A DNA stretch of 36,265 nucleotides from Bacteroidales bacterium (GCA_030523615.1 JAUNIC010000006.1:1228-37492); one strand, 5' to 3'. Counted from the first letter of the stretch, positions 15,994 through 25,651 are shown. The notes: generated from the letters alone by a model not told the origin. Program-made: numbers and translations.

Positions 15994-18632
15994 ATGAATA
16001 CCATTCTGTACACAATCATTGCTATCGTTGCCATTGCACTTATTGTAGTGGTTGCGTTTTATGCTGCAAAGAAAAGGAAAGAGGAGAAACTGCGCATTGA
16101 ACGTGAGAAAGCAGAAACAGAAGAGAAGATAAACGCTATTTGCAACCAAATCGGCGAGGAAGTAATCAGCAAGGCAAGCTACCTTCAAGAAGCATTATTA
16201 GGCACTGATCATTATTTCACCGACTCCGAATGCAAGAAGTTCGAAGCGGAAACTAAGGAACTATTCGAGCAGTTGGATTTCCTACGTTGCAACGGCGCTT
16301 TATTACGCATGGGGGAAGCCGCCAGCCATTTCTATGAGCAGCGCAAGAATCTTGCAATGGTAAGAACCAAGCATAATGAAGCCTTCATCGAAAAAGAACT
16401 CACGGAGAAGAAAGAATTCTTTGATTCTGTGCTTAGCTATCCTCTCGACGTTCAGCAACGTGATTCTATCGTGAAGCTGGAAGACAACTGCCTCGTAATC
16501 AGTAGCGCCGGTAGTGGTAAGACGTCCACAATGATAGGCAAATTGCTTTATCTGGTTCATCAGCGAAAAGTTCAGCCTTCGCGCATTCTCACCATTACCT
16601 ACACCCATAAGGCCTCTGACGAACTCACACAGCGCCTAATGGGCACAGGACTTTCGTGCATGACCTTCCACAAGCTGGCCATGACAATTGTGGCCAAGGT
16701 CGAAGGCAAAATGCCCACAATTGCCGACAATGGTCTTTACGTAAAGGTGTTCTATGACCAACTTAAGAAACCTGAATTTAGAACTGCCGTTCTTAATTAC
16801 TTGACTGATTACAAGTCGCTTGTTAAAAACGAACATGATTATGACGATTCTGTTGAGTACTACCGCGACAGAAGGAAATATGGTGTCATTGCCCTTTACA
16901 ATGATAAGGACAATCGTCTCATTGCGAAAAAAGTGAAGAGGAAAAGAAGATTTGCAGTTATCTGACAGAGCTTGGCGTTTCATTCAAATATGAGGAACCT
17001 TACGAGCACAAAACCTACACAGAAGAGTACCGCCAGTATAAGCCCGACTTTACCATTTACTACGAAACGCCCGACGGCTCACCTCGCAAGCTTTACCTCG
17101 AGCATTTCGCCATCAATGCCTCTGGACAAGTGCCTCGTTGGTTTGGCAAAGGCATACCCGACGGATGGAACGCAGCCAACCAGCGCTATCTCGAAGGAAT
17201 AGAATGGAAGAAGAACGTGCATCGAGAATACGGCACAAAGCTCATTTTTACCGCAAGTGCCGACTTCCATAATGGCAGCATTCGTTCGCGTCTTCGTGGG
17301 CTACTGGCTAATGCTGGAGTGCCGATAAAAGAACCCACGAAGGAAGAGCTCATCGAACGAATTCTGTCGCGCAACAAGAGCCTCGAAAACGCTTTGTTGC
17401 AGATGACTCAGAGTTTCATTAATCTGGTCAAAGCCAACGGCAAGCAGATTGCAGATATTCGAAAAATCGCAGAAGAAAAGCATTCCGTTCGCGACGTATT
17501 CGTGATAGACAACATCATGCAGCCGCTTTGGGAAGACTATCAGCACGAATTGGCAAGTAGAGGGGAAATGGACTTTACCGACGTCATCGTAAAGGCAACA
17601 GGTTATTGTAACGAAGGCAAATGGAAGCAGAAGTACGAGTTCATCTTGATTGATGAGTTCCAGGACATTTCGGTCGACCGCTACCGCTTCTTGCAATCGC
17701 TTCGCAGCGAACTGCCCAAGACAAAACTCTATTGCGTCGGCGATGACTGGCAATCCATCTACCGCTTCTCAGGCAGCGACCTTTCGCTGTTCTCAGAGTT
17801 CTCCAAATACTTTGGCTTCACCGAAGAATGCAAGATTGAAACGACCTATCGTTTCGGCAACCCGCTCATCAGCGAATCCTCCCGTTTCGTGCAGCACAAT
17901 CCCCTCCAAAAGCAAAAGAACGTGCATCCGCGAGCCGTCAATCCGCCTGAAACAAAAATCAGCTTCATGGCGTATAAATCAGAACAGCACCTTCAGTCGC
18001 TTATGGAGAGGATGATTGCGCGCATCCCTGCCGATAAAACAGCGTACATCATTTCGCGTTATTCGTATGATGTTCGCGCCCTTGCTTCCCCGGGTATCAA
18101 GATGGACTTCGATGCCAATAGCGGCAATGTAACGCTCCATATTGCAGGCAGAAAAGTGAAGTTCATGACGATTCACGGTTCAAAAGGTCTCGAAGCCGAC
18201 TATGTGTTTGTGCTCAACTGCAACAGCGGTTTTTACGGTTTCCCCTCGCTGGTTTCCGACGATCCCGTACTCGACTACGTGCTGAGCGACCAAGAGCACT
18301 TCGAATATGCCGAGGAGCGACGCGTGTTCTACGTAGGCATCACACGTGCAAAGGTACACACCGTGGTCATGTATAACGAAGAAACTCCCTCACCTTTCGT
18401 CACCGAAATGAATAGGGAAATCCAAGCCAACCCCAATCCCTGCCCATGGTGCGGCGTTGGCCATCGCATTGTGAAGTACGAAGGATGGACCAAGCAGAAG
18501 ACTCCCTACAGAGTGTGGGGATGCGACAACAAAGAGGCCAACTGCCAATACTTCGAACGCGAGTTTTACAATGGCCAATACATGAATTTTACAGGTAGGA
18601 GGTTTAATGCAGATTCCCGTAATACCAGATGA
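15994..18632 (+). pseudogene. helD: HelD-like (helicase IV) SF1A helicase, frameshifted
   Basis: The first frame (15994-16965) has an N-terminal membrane helix (residues 4-24), a coiled coil and Walker A SAGSGKTS (171-178). Homology continues in another frame from about 16935: an inserted KPDFTI...LEHFAI segment resembling a degenerate PD-(D/E)XK fold, LIDEFQDIS, GDDWQSIYRFSG, TIHGSKGLEADYV, YVGITRAK and PSPFV, all typical of helicase IV, then a C-terminal CPWC...GC...C zinc finger. The break is at a run of six A (16927-16932); one more A restores the frame to about 879 residues. Structured element A precedes it. It converges with the DUF2075 operon. Confidence 0.85.
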
Positions 18633-18704
18633 TGCCTCATGGTGTATCAAGAAACTTAAAGGAGGGAAAGAATTTACCCTTGCACCTCTTTTGTATTTAG
18701 GTAT

Positions 18705-19541
18705 TTAGAATCTATTCAGAATTATCAAAACTCCATTGGATTGTACTTCCTGAAGAATCTGGCCTTTTATCAGTTTGCCGATGCTTGTTTCTAACTCATA
18801 CAGGTATCCTTGGCAAGCATTACCTGCAGAGTCGAATGATGAGTACATTTGGGCTCTTAAGTTGATAATGTCGTTCTGTATGGTATCGAGTTTTATAGGA
18901 TTCGATAGCTTCTGGTACCTTAATTGTACGCGGTAACCGACATTGTCCCATCCATGACCATAGAGTTCGGAAGGACGGGGAGAATAGAACCAATCGCACA
19001 AAGCTTCGCTGACGGCTTGTATGGCTCCATTTGCATAGTTAACGATGATGTCACCTTTGCGTATTTCTGCCATTCTTTCATGATGATGAATGCCGCTTGC
19101 CGGAGCCCACATGTATCCACCAGTGTATTCTTCAAAGAATGTTTTACCTTGGTGTACAATGAATACACGACTTGTGGTTTCCTCAAACTGCTGGTTTCTG
19201 TCTATGCTTTTGAGAATCTGTTGTAGTTCTGCGTTCTTGGATTCTATTTCTTCGGGAGTAAGAGGCTTCCTATTTACATGCTTCTTTCGGTTTTCTGCTT
19301 CTTTTTGAGCCGCCTCTTCTGCCTTTTTCTTTTCCAGTTTAACAATCCATGCAGCTTCCGCCTCTTCCTGTATGATGGTGTCTTCTGACTGAATTGACTT
19401 GCAGAATGCGTCTGGATACATGAATCGCTTTTCGCCAGCCTCAGGGAACGAAATGGTCATAACCATTGAGTCAGTAATTGATACAATGGTACCTAGGCCG
19501 TATTTGTCGCTAATGATTTGTGTTCCAATAATATTTTCCAT
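18705..19541 (-). CDS. EVE/PUA-like domain protein (278 aa)
   Basis: Three parts. Residues 1-55 form a small beta domain (GTQIISDKYGLGTIVSI, FMYPDAF) of the type found at the end of UvrD helicases. Residues 60-120 are a charged coiled coil. Residues about 125-225 read as EVE/PUA-like: YMWAPASG, ERMAEIRKGDIIVNYANG, IQAVSEAL and a Tyr-rich strand. EVE and related PUA folds bind modified bases and occur in modification-dependent restriction. It lies 14 nt after the nuclease-helicase gene on the same strand, so the two are probably one functional unit. The role as base sensor is inferred. Confidence 0.65.
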   Translation of the reverse strand: MENIIGTQIISDKYGLGTIVSITDSMVMTISFPEAGEKRFMYPDAFCKSIQSEDTIIQEEAEAAWIVKLEKKKAEEAAQKEAENRKKHVNRKPLTPEEIESKNAELQQILKSIDRNQQFEETTSRVFIVHQGKTFFEEYTGGYMWAPASGIHHHERMAEIRKGDIIVNYANGAIQAVSEALCDWFYSPRPSELYGHGWDNVGYRVQLRYQKLSNPIKLDTIQNDIINLRAQMYSSFDSAGNACQGYLYELETSIGKLIKGQILQEVQSNGVLIILNRF

Positions 19542-19555
19542 AATTACGTAGGGGG

Positions 19556-21694
19556 TTAAAGTTCCGTAAGTCCTAAAGATTTGAGGTATTCGTAGGTTGA
19601 GTCATAAACTTCCTTTGCACGAGATTTGTCTTTAGAACTGCCCTCTGGAACAAAGATGATCATTCCCTTACGAGCACGGGTTAACAGAACGCGATAGGCA
19701 TTCTTCATGTAGAATTGCTGTAGTTCATAGTTTGACTTGGTTTTATCAACCTGACTCCAAACCTTTCCGTTGAACTTGAAGTAATCCCAATCGTTGGTCA
19801 TAGGATTATAGCGAAAGTCACCATCCCACATGACAACATCAAGGTCGAGTTCAAGGCCCTGAACACAAAACTCGTCAAGGGCAATCTCAAGGAAATTGGA
19901 AGAAGAAACATACTCGTCTGTATCAAGGAACCAACTTGCAACCTTATTTGTACTCTTGCTTGCTCCGCTTGAGGCATAACCATAAGGACGCAAGCGTTCT
20001 GCGTTTGAGGACATTAGCATTCCCATGCGCGTTTCGTTCTTGTCACTGTTCATGGGCGTAAGTTGCTCATGACGCTCACGAAGTTTTGCCTTGGCTGCTT
20101 CAAGATCGCGAGTAAGGTAGATTTTATAGCGACTCTTCAATTCAGAATAAAGTTCAGCTGCACGTTCCTTATTGCACTCAAGTAGTTCCTGAATAAACTC
20201 AGAAACCTTTTCACTTCGAGGTGTACGCTGGCAGGCTGTAAGATGAAGAGACTTGTCAACTGTCAGACGATGGGATACTGTGAACACCTTACGGTAATCT
20301 TCTATCCTAAGATTTTCTTCATCTTCACGATTATACTCTGCACCCTTCAGTTCGTCTGCCAGATAAATATGCCACCCTTGAAGTTCCTCGTTATTCCTTA
20401 GTGCACGCAGCCATTCGTTAATGCCAGCTTCTCCATCATGTATCTCCTGACCGCCACCAACAAGACATACGAACACGCCCCAATCTCGCAGGTTCATATC
20501 CCAAAGCAAAATACCAGGTTCGGAGAATGGGAACTGTTCTTCCTGCCAATACTTCTTGCCCGCCTGACCAGGTTTGATCATTTTGCGTTGCGTCCAGGCA
20601 CGCTGAGCTTCATCGAATATAATGACATGCTGGCTACCTTTGTCTGCATTCTCCTTAAGCTTGACGGTACCTTCACCAACGATGTATTCCAGTCGCTTCT
20701 CAAAAATTTCCTTCTTATATCCGTAAGCATCACGTATTATGGCATCAATAGATACAATATCTCTTAAGGTTGCTTTTTCTCGCTTGTACTTTTGGTAATC
20801 TCGTTTAAGTGCTGCTGACATTACGGCAACAAGCGGACCATTACCCGAAAGCATGCTTGCTCCATGTTCCTGCAAAGCTACTGATAAGTTAAGGCCCACC
20901 AACGTCTTACCCGCACCTGGCACACCAGTTACAAAACAAATAGAATGACGCTGACCTTCAGGGCGTGATTTCGTTTCTTCGATAATATGCTTGATGTAAT
21001 CCTCAGCCGAAAGACGCGTTGACTCGTCTGATTCTCCTTTCTTGAATCCTTCAACATTATTTTCTCTCCATACGTTCTTTGCAGCCTCAATTATCGTGGG
21101 ACTTGCTTTGTAAATGCCATGTTCCCATGTGCGCTCCCATTCATCCGTTCCATCGTATGGAAGTTCTCTGCACACATTATTTATAATATAAGGAAGTGTG
21201 GAGGTGTTTGCAATAAGAGTATTGTAAACCATGTCCTCCTCAGTTCCAGAATATGTGTTTTCTTGTGCTTCTTCTCCTGTGGCAATCAGGATTGGAATAA
21301 TCCAGTTGTCATTACTTGTGCTGTGGCAATACTTAAGCAGGAGAGAATATTGCTTAACTTGTCGGATAGCCGATTTCGTTTCTTTGCTATCACCTGTCTT
21401 ATATTCAAGAACAAAGATTTTACCTTCAAGCAGCAATACGACATCAACCGTCTTTGAGAGACTAGGGATGTTGTATTCAAAGATAATACGTCCCTTCTTT
21501 CCTGTGAGGCAATCAATTAAATCGTCATATTCTCTGCTCCATGCATTACGTTGAGTGCCTGCAAGTTCGCTATGGTCTATGTCGAAAAATTTGTTTGTGA
21601 GATCACTCAGAAACTTATCTTTTCCAACAGACAAGAATTCATCTATTGTGTATGAGTTGTACGATGTGTCTGTAGTTTTGTTGTAGGTTGCCAT
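19556..21694 (-). CDS. PD-(D/E)XK nuclease fused to DUF2075 helicase (712 aa)
   Basis: Residues about 60-125 carry a PD-(D/E)XK nuclease pattern: D84 (VDVVLL) then E97-Y-K99 (VLEYKTGD). Residues 250-712 form the DUF2075 (COG3410) helicase: Walker A GVPGAGKT (257-264), Walker B IIFDEAQRAW, LVGGGQEIHDGE, SHRLTVDKSLHLTACQR and the C-terminal RVLLTRARKGMIIFVP. The ATG at 21694 (MATYNKTT) is preferred because the longer frame from 21757 runs into structured element B, whose last stem ends 18 nt upstream. Such nuclease-helicases are found in defence islands. Downstream of an XRE regulator, upstream of an EVE-like protein. Confidence 0.85.
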   Translation of the reverse strand: MATYNKTTDTSYNSYTIDEFLSVGKDKFLSDLTNKFFDIDHSELAGTQRNAWSREYDDLIDCLTGKKGRIIFEYNIPSLSKTVDVVLLLEGKIFVLEYKTGDSKETKSAIRQVKQYSLLLKYCHSTSNDNWIIPILIATGEEAQENTYSGTEEDMVYNTLIANTSTLPYIINNVCRELPYDGTDEWERTWEHGIYKASPTIIEAAKNVWRENNVEGFKKGESDESTRLSAEDYIKHIIEETKSRPEGQRHSICFVTGVPGAGKTLVGLNLSVALQEHGASMLSGNGPLVAVMSAALKRDYQKYKREKATLRDIVSIDAIIRDAYGYKKEIFEKRLEYIVGEGTVKLKENADKGSQHVIIFDEAQRAWTQRKMIKPGQAGKKYWQEEQFPFSEPGILLWDMNLRDWGVFVCLVGGGQEIHDGEAGINEWLRALRNNEELQGWHIYLADELKGAEYNREDEENLRIEDYRKVFTVSHRLTVDKSLHLTACQRTPRSEKVSEFIQELLECNKERAAELYSELKSRYKIYLTRDLEAAKAKLRERHEQLTPMNSDKNETRMGMLMSSNAERLRPYGYASSGASKSTNKVASWFLDTDEYVSSSNFLEIALDEFCVQGLELDLDVVMWDGDFRYNPMTNDWDYFKFNGKVWSQVDKTKSNYELQQFYMKNAYRVLLTRARKGMIIFVPEGSSKDKSRAKEVYDSTYEYLKSLGLTEL

Positions 21695-21711
21695 CACTTT
21701 ATTTGAGAATA

Positions 21712-21877
21712 AAGCGTGGAGGCTACGACATAAAACAGTTGCGCCGGTTCTGGACAAACCTTACTCAGAATTATGCAATAGACCTCCACGCTGTGAATGT
21801 TTGTTTTGTTTTCACAGTGGGACGTCAATGCATCAGTTCCTTGAGTAATTACTTGTGATTGTCCAGATCAGCGCAAC
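21712..21877 (-). ncRNA. Structured RNA element, copy B (pseudoknotted)
   Basis: Read on the minus strand, P1 pairs GTTGCGC and CTGGACAA with matching arms (21877-21871 with 21744-21738, and 21866-21859 with 21757-21750), keeping GATC and GAACC in the internal loop. P2 is CTGTGAA/TTCACAG (21817-21791). P3 pairs 21792-21783 with 21722-21713 and 21781-21779 with 21725-21723. The fold, the two-nt overlap of P2 with P3 and the pseudoknot are the same as in copy A, while stem bases differ in compensating pairs. It lies between the XRE gene and the DUF2075 gene, 18 nt from the latter's ATG. Confidence 0.75.
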
Positions 21878-21944
21878 AAAGAATGATGACTTACTGTCGG
21901 TCAGTTGTTATGTTCGGTTCTTTTTCTTGTCGATTTGTTCGGGG

Positions 21945-22442
21945 TTAAAGTTCAACATCATACATCACGATAGGTGCCATTTCTCCTGCATAAGGAAGGG
22001 CACGAATCGTGTTGTAGTCAATAAATTCCCTTGCCTCTTCGGCATCCATGCCATCTTCGCGCATCAGGTGCTCCACCATCTTGTCGTAAGAATAGATGAG
22101 GCGGCCTTCTTCCGTAATGCCAATGATTGCCGAGAGATAATCTGGCGATTCAAGTACGATGGTATCCTCGTGGTCGCCAGCACACAACCATTCCTTCAAC
22201 GCCTCTATGGTGAGTGGCGTTTTGCTTACGCTCTCTGCATGACTAATGAGCTCGCTCACTTCAATGCCGAGTCGTGATGCAATACGCTCCATGATATCAA
22301 GTGAGATATTTCGTTTGCCATTTTCAATGTCACTCATGTAGCGACGATCAACGTCAGCCTCAAGAGCCAGACGCTCCTGCGACAAACCTCGTTGCTTCCT
22401 AAGCTGCTGAATGGCAATACCAAAATCAATTTGCAATGACAT
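21945..22442 (-). CDS. XRE-family regulator with extra C-terminal domain (165 aa)
   Basis: Residues 5-62 are a canonical XRE/Cro helix-turn-helix (IQQLRKQRGLSQERLALEA, YMSDIENGKRNIS). Residues 80-165 are a second acidic domain with MDAEEAREFIDYNTIRALPY, also seen in phage-like and antitoxin-like regulators. The ATG at 22442 is supported by the promoter TAACTTTG at 22477-22470. It is first in a minus-strand run: regulator, structured element B, nuclease-helicase, EVE-like protein. This resembles controller genes of restriction systems; the likely target is its own promoter, but no operator repeat is obvious. Confidence 0.8.
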   Translation of the reverse strand: MSLQIDFGIAIQQLRKQRGLSQERLALEADVDRRYMSDIENGKRNISLDIMERIASRLGIEVSELISHAESVSKTPLTIEALKEWLCAGDHEDTIVLESPDYLSAIIGITEEGRLIYSYDKMVEHLMREDGMDAEEAREFIDYNTIRALPYAGEMAPIVMYDVEL

Positions 22443-22469
22443 GATAAACCGGGTGATTTTAATTGTGTG

Positions 22470-22500
22470 CAAAGTTACAAAGCCTTTTACTATCATACAA
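22470..22500 (-). promoter_or_regulatory. Promoter of the XRE/defence operon
   Basis: On the minus strand, TTG at 22500-22498 and TAACTTTG at 22477-22470 are 20 nt apart. The transcript starts near 22463. Confidence 0.65.
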
Positions 22501-22606
22501 CGGACAATAGTGCACATTTTGACACCAAAGTGGCTAAAACTATATAAAAATAAAACAAATTGTTAGTTCACAATGGTCTTATAGCCAGATTTTGATGATT
22601 TTTTGG

Positions 22607-22614
22607 TACCTTTG
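22607..22614 (+). promoter_or_regulatory. Promoter -7 box upstream of the unknown gene
   Basis: TACCTTTG followed by CAGGG. A tiny frame of 22 codons follows at about 22648 but has no support as a gene. A second weaker box, TACCTTAG, lies at about 22749-22756, just before the ATG at 22770. No good -33 was found for either. Confidence 0.4.
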
Positions 22615-22769
22615 CAGGGCTGCAAACGAGAACTGTCAAGTGAAAATATGAGCGAAACAAAAAAACAACGGAAATCGTTCCAGTCATCATTCCCCCTCCC
22701 CATAAAGCTAAAGTAAGCTAATCGTTTGGCCATTTGCCGTGGACTCCGTACCTTAGCTGCAAAAACACT

Positions 22770-23162
22770 ATGGATGGAGAATGCAAGAAGGTCGTTCCGT
22801 GCTGTTGGCTGACGTATGATTTTTGCTATGATGGAATACGCCACAAGGGGCGTGTCAAATTAGACGAATCTACTTCGGGCGTCAGAATGCTGTACGACGA
22901 TCACGCCATTGAAGTGACGTGGGTGAAACGAATCAGGCATAAGGGCAAATACGTAGAGCTTAGCATCGTCGTAAATGATGACGCTTACGATGCCAATGAA
23001 GGAAAAGTTGTTGCATCAGCTTGGGTATGCGTCTATTCGCTAAGAAAGGTTGGGCGTCGCGTGCTATTATCGCAGTTGGAACCTGAGCGTTGGAGTTATA
23101 CTGACGAACAAAATGCGTCGAACGACGTAAGTAAAGAAACTTTTTACGAGATTGGGGAGTAA
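22770..23162 (+). CDS. Unknown protein (130 aa)
   Basis: Not recognised. A soluble, beta-rich pattern with paired blocks ([11 protein letters not shown] and later [14 protein letters not shown]) that may be an internal repeat. Acidic C-terminus. No signal peptide or membrane helix. The ATG at 22770 follows a possible promoter; the open frame extends upstream but without a leader. It is divergent from the XRE operon and 38 nt before the Nudix gene, so it could belong with either. Confidence 0.6.
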   Translation: MDGECKKVVPCCWLTYDFCYDGIRHKGRVKLDESTSGVRMLYDDHAIEVTWVKRIRHKGKYVELSIVVNDDAYDANEGKVVASAWVCVYSLRKVGRRVLLSQLEPERWSYTDEQNASNDVSKETFYEIGE

Positions 23163-23200
23163 TACTTTCTCTAACGAAATGTCAACACGTAAAAAAAAAC

Positions 23201-23635
23201 ATGAATACCACCAAGAAACATCACCAAGTCGTTGCGGCCGTTATTGTGGATGATGGCGAGGTGCTGTGTATGCAGCGAGGACAGACGAAGTTTGCTTACA
23301 CGAGCTATAAGTGGGAGTTTCCGGGCGGAAAGATTGAAGCCGGGGAGACTCCCGAGGAGGCGCTGCGACGGGAGATTCGCGAAGAGATGGCGATGGACGT
23401 TTGCGTTGGACGGCACATCGTCACAGTGGAACATGAATACCCGGATTTCTGCATCACCATGGCGGCGTATCTGTGCGAGCCCGTCTGTGGCGCTGCGGAG
23501 AACACGCAGGAGAATCGCCGCGCCTTCACGATGAATGAGCATCACGCCTTCCGTTGGCTGCGCACGGAAGATCTGCCCACGCTCGATTGGGCTGCGGCCG
23601 ATGTGGGGATCGTGGAGGAGGTGAGCGGTTGCTGA
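23201..23635 (+). CDS. mutT: MutT-like Nudix hydrolase (144 aa)
   Basis: The Nudix box is clear: [18 protein letters not shown] followed by REEMAMDV, matching GX5EX7REUXEEXGU except that the Gly near the end is Ala. Lengths and the N-terminal [17 protein letters not shown] fit MutT/NudG-type 8-oxo-dGTP or modified-CTP pyrophosphatases that clean the nucleotide pool. It is followed at 29 nt by a RAYT-like transposase and then Vsr and a deoxyribosyltransferase-like gene, a nucleotide/DNA-repair-flavoured run. Confidence 0.9.
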   Translation: MNTTKKHHQVVAAVIVDDGEVLCMQRGQTKFAYTSYKWEFPGGKIEAGETPEEALRREIREEMAMDVCVGRHIVTVEHEYPDFCITMAAYLCEPVCGAAENTQENRRAFTMNEHHAFRWLRTEDLPTLDWAAADVGIVEEVSGC

Positions 23636-23664
23636 ACGGTGGCGGAGCAAGAACGGGAACAATA

Positions 23665-25020
23665 ATGATCACAACCGAAACGATGGCAGAAAATAGTGAT
23701 TCATATCGTCCGCATGATCCTGGGCATGACTATTATGCTCCGGGCATATACCTCATCACGCTGGTGGTGAGGAACAGGAGGGAGAATGCGCGGATGTTTG
23801 GGGCGCTGAATGATGACCTCCAGCAGCCGGCGGTGGTGCGCAATGATGTGGGCCACGCTGTGTTGAGGTGCTGGGAGGAGATTCCTGAGCGCCAGAATAA
23901 ACACGGGCGTAAGGTGGTGGTGCATGCCGCCACGTGTATGCCCGATCATTTCCACGGCGTAATAGAGGTGGTGGAGAAGATGGATGTGAGCTTGGGGGAG
24001 GTGATATGCGGGTTTAAGATCGGCTGCACGCAGGCATGGAGGCGATTGACGCAGCCATGTACGGCTGCTATGACAGCAGATACGCCGACTGTGGAAGACA
24101 AGAAGCCGTACATGGCTTCGTGCGCACCAGTGCCTGACCTGCACCGCATGTCCAAAAAGCAACGGGCGGCTTACTATGCCGCCCACCCCGAGGGGCTGCA
24201 GCCGCTGTGGGACGATGACTACGACGATACAATCTGCCTGAGCGACCCCGCGACGGGGGAATACTGCCAGCGCCACTTCGCGGCGATGGTGCAGTATGTG
24301 GACGACAACGCGCGGCGCGCCATCATCATGCGTCAGCGGCCAGAGTTCATGCGGCGGTGCCTGCATGTGCGGATAGCGAGCATCGATGCCAACGGCAGGC
24401 CCGTGGTGCGCGACTACGCTGCCTTCGGAAATCTCTTCCTGCTGGGCTGGGCGCGGAAGGTGCAGGTGCAGTGCCACCGCTTGGCCCGACGAGGCATGCT
24501 GACCGACGAGGAGTGGCAGAAGGCCACCGCGAGCTGGGACGCTATCCGCGCCTTCGAGACACACGCCAGAGCCCACAAATTGGGGCATTTTGACCGTGAT
24601 TGGTACCGCTCGACGAACCCTCAGACCATCACCGCCATCGACTATTCGCGCACGACGGCATACCAGCAGGAGCGTGAGGCATGGGTGGCGCAAGTGATAG
24701 CTGGCGCAACGGTCATCGTGACGCCAGGTATCTCAAGGGGCGAACTGCTGATGAAGAACGAATGCCTCGAAAGGGGCTTTCCGCTGATCCACCTGCAGAA
24801 GGAGCCCATCGGTCCGCATTGGAAACCGGAGAAGACGCGTTTCGATGCCTGCACCCACGGTCGATTGCTGATCCTCGCGCCGTGGGAGGCGGAGGAATTA
24901 GGCGAAGTAGAGGGTGTCCCTTCCGACACGGATTACTCCATATTCCACAACCTCAATCTTCTGGCTGAAGAGATGTGCCTCTCTGCCGGCAAGGCGGAGG
25001 TGCTGGATAATGTGATTTGA
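23665..25020 (+). CDS. RAYT-like HUH transposase with SLOG-like C-terminal domain (451 aa)
   Basis: Residues 20-140 read as a Y1/IS200-like domain: APGIYLITLVVRNR, then the HUH motif in MPDHFHGVIEV (H95, H97), then GFKIGCTQAW. These are hallmarks of REP-associated tyrosine transposases, which act on palindromic REP elements. Residues about 230-330 are a helical extension, and residues about 340-450 look like a Rossmann/SLOG-type domain (VIVTPGISRGELLMKNE, LLILAPWEAE). The catalytic Tyr is not certain in my reading. The ATG at 23665 was chosen over 23554, which overlaps MutT. A REP-like palindrome is present at 27547-27585. Confidence 0.7.
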   Translation: MITTETMAENSDSYRPHDPGHDYYAPGIYLITLVVRNRRENARMFGALNDDLQQPAVVRNDVGHAVLRCWEEIPERQNKHGRKVVVHAATCMPDHFHGVIEVVEKMDVSLGEVICGFKIGCTQAWRRLTQPCTAAMTADTPTVEDKKPYMASCAPVPDLHRMSKKQRAAYYAAHPEGLQPLWDDDYDDTICLSDPATGEYCQRHFAAMVQYVDDNARRAIIMRQRPEFMRRCLHVRIASIDANGRPVVRDYAAFGNLFLLGWARKVQVQCHRLARRGMLTDEEWQKATASWDAIRAFETHARAHKLGHFDRDWYRSTNPQTITAIDYSRTTAYQQEREAWVAQVIAGATVIVTPGISRGELLMKNECLERGFPLIHLQKEPIGPHWKPEKTRFDACTHGRLLILAPWEAEELGEVEGVPSDTDYSIFHNLNLLAEEMCLSAGKAEVLDNVI

Positions 25021-25051
25021 CGCAAAACAATAAATAGAACAATAATCCTCC

Positions 25052-25651
25052 ATGCCCGACAAAATGACTCCCCAACAACGGCATCATTGTATGCAGTCGA
25101 TCCGGTCGCACGATACGCGGCCGGAATGGGTGGTGCGGCGGTTCCTGTTCAGCCATGGGTTCCGCTACCGTCTGCAGGTGAAGCGGTTGCCAGGACGGCC
25201 GGACATTGTGATGCGAAGGCTTGGGGTGTGTATTTTCATCAACGGTTGCTTCTGGCATGGACATCTGATTAACGATGACGATAACGATACGCTGCGCTAC
25301 GATGACCTCCGTGTGCCAAAGAATTCGGCTTGTTGCAAAATTCCGAAGACCAACACGGAGTTTTGGGTGGCGAAGATCTTGCGCAACCGTGAACGCGACG
25401 CTCGCGTGCAGAGGGAACTCGAAGCCCTCGGCTGGCGCGTCATCACCATTTGGGAGTGCGAACTACGACCAAAGCAGCGCGAGGCGACCTTGCAGCGGCT
25501 TCTCACGCTCCTGAGGAGGATAGAGGCCCCCGTACTTGTGCAGGAGCTCCGCAAAACGGCATCGTACGCCAACTCCTACTCCGACAACGACCTCCTGATG
25601 GCCGCGGAAGATGAAGAGGAATACTCATCTTATAATAATATAGAACCATGA
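25052..25651 (+). CDS. vsr: Vsr-type mismatch endonuclease (199 aa)
   Basis: The sequence follows Vsr throughout: MQSIRSHDTRPE, RLPGRPDIV with catalytic D51, INGCFWHGH with H69 and H71, FWVAKILRNRERD and WRVITIWECEL. Vsr nicks 5' of T in T-G mismatches that arise when 5-methylcytosine deaminates, and it is normally linked to a cytosine methylase. None is visible in this window. The C-terminus has an extra acidic tail of about 45 residues. Its stop codon overlaps the next start (ATGA), so the two genes are translationally coupled. Confidence 0.9.
   Translation: MPDKMTPQQRHHCMQSIRSHDTRPEWVVRRFLFSHGFRYRLQVKRLPGRPDIVMRRLGVCIFINGCFWHGHLINDDDNDTLRYDDLRVPKNSACCKIPKTNTEFWVAKILRNRERDARVQRELEALGWRVITIWECELRPKQREATLQRLLTLLRRIEAPVLVQELRKTASYANSYSDNDLLMAAEDEEEYSSYNNIEP

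Noticed and set aside
22648..22716. A 22-codon frame after the promoter at 22607
   Set aside because: Lys/Ser-rich, no leader signal or similarity; could be chance.
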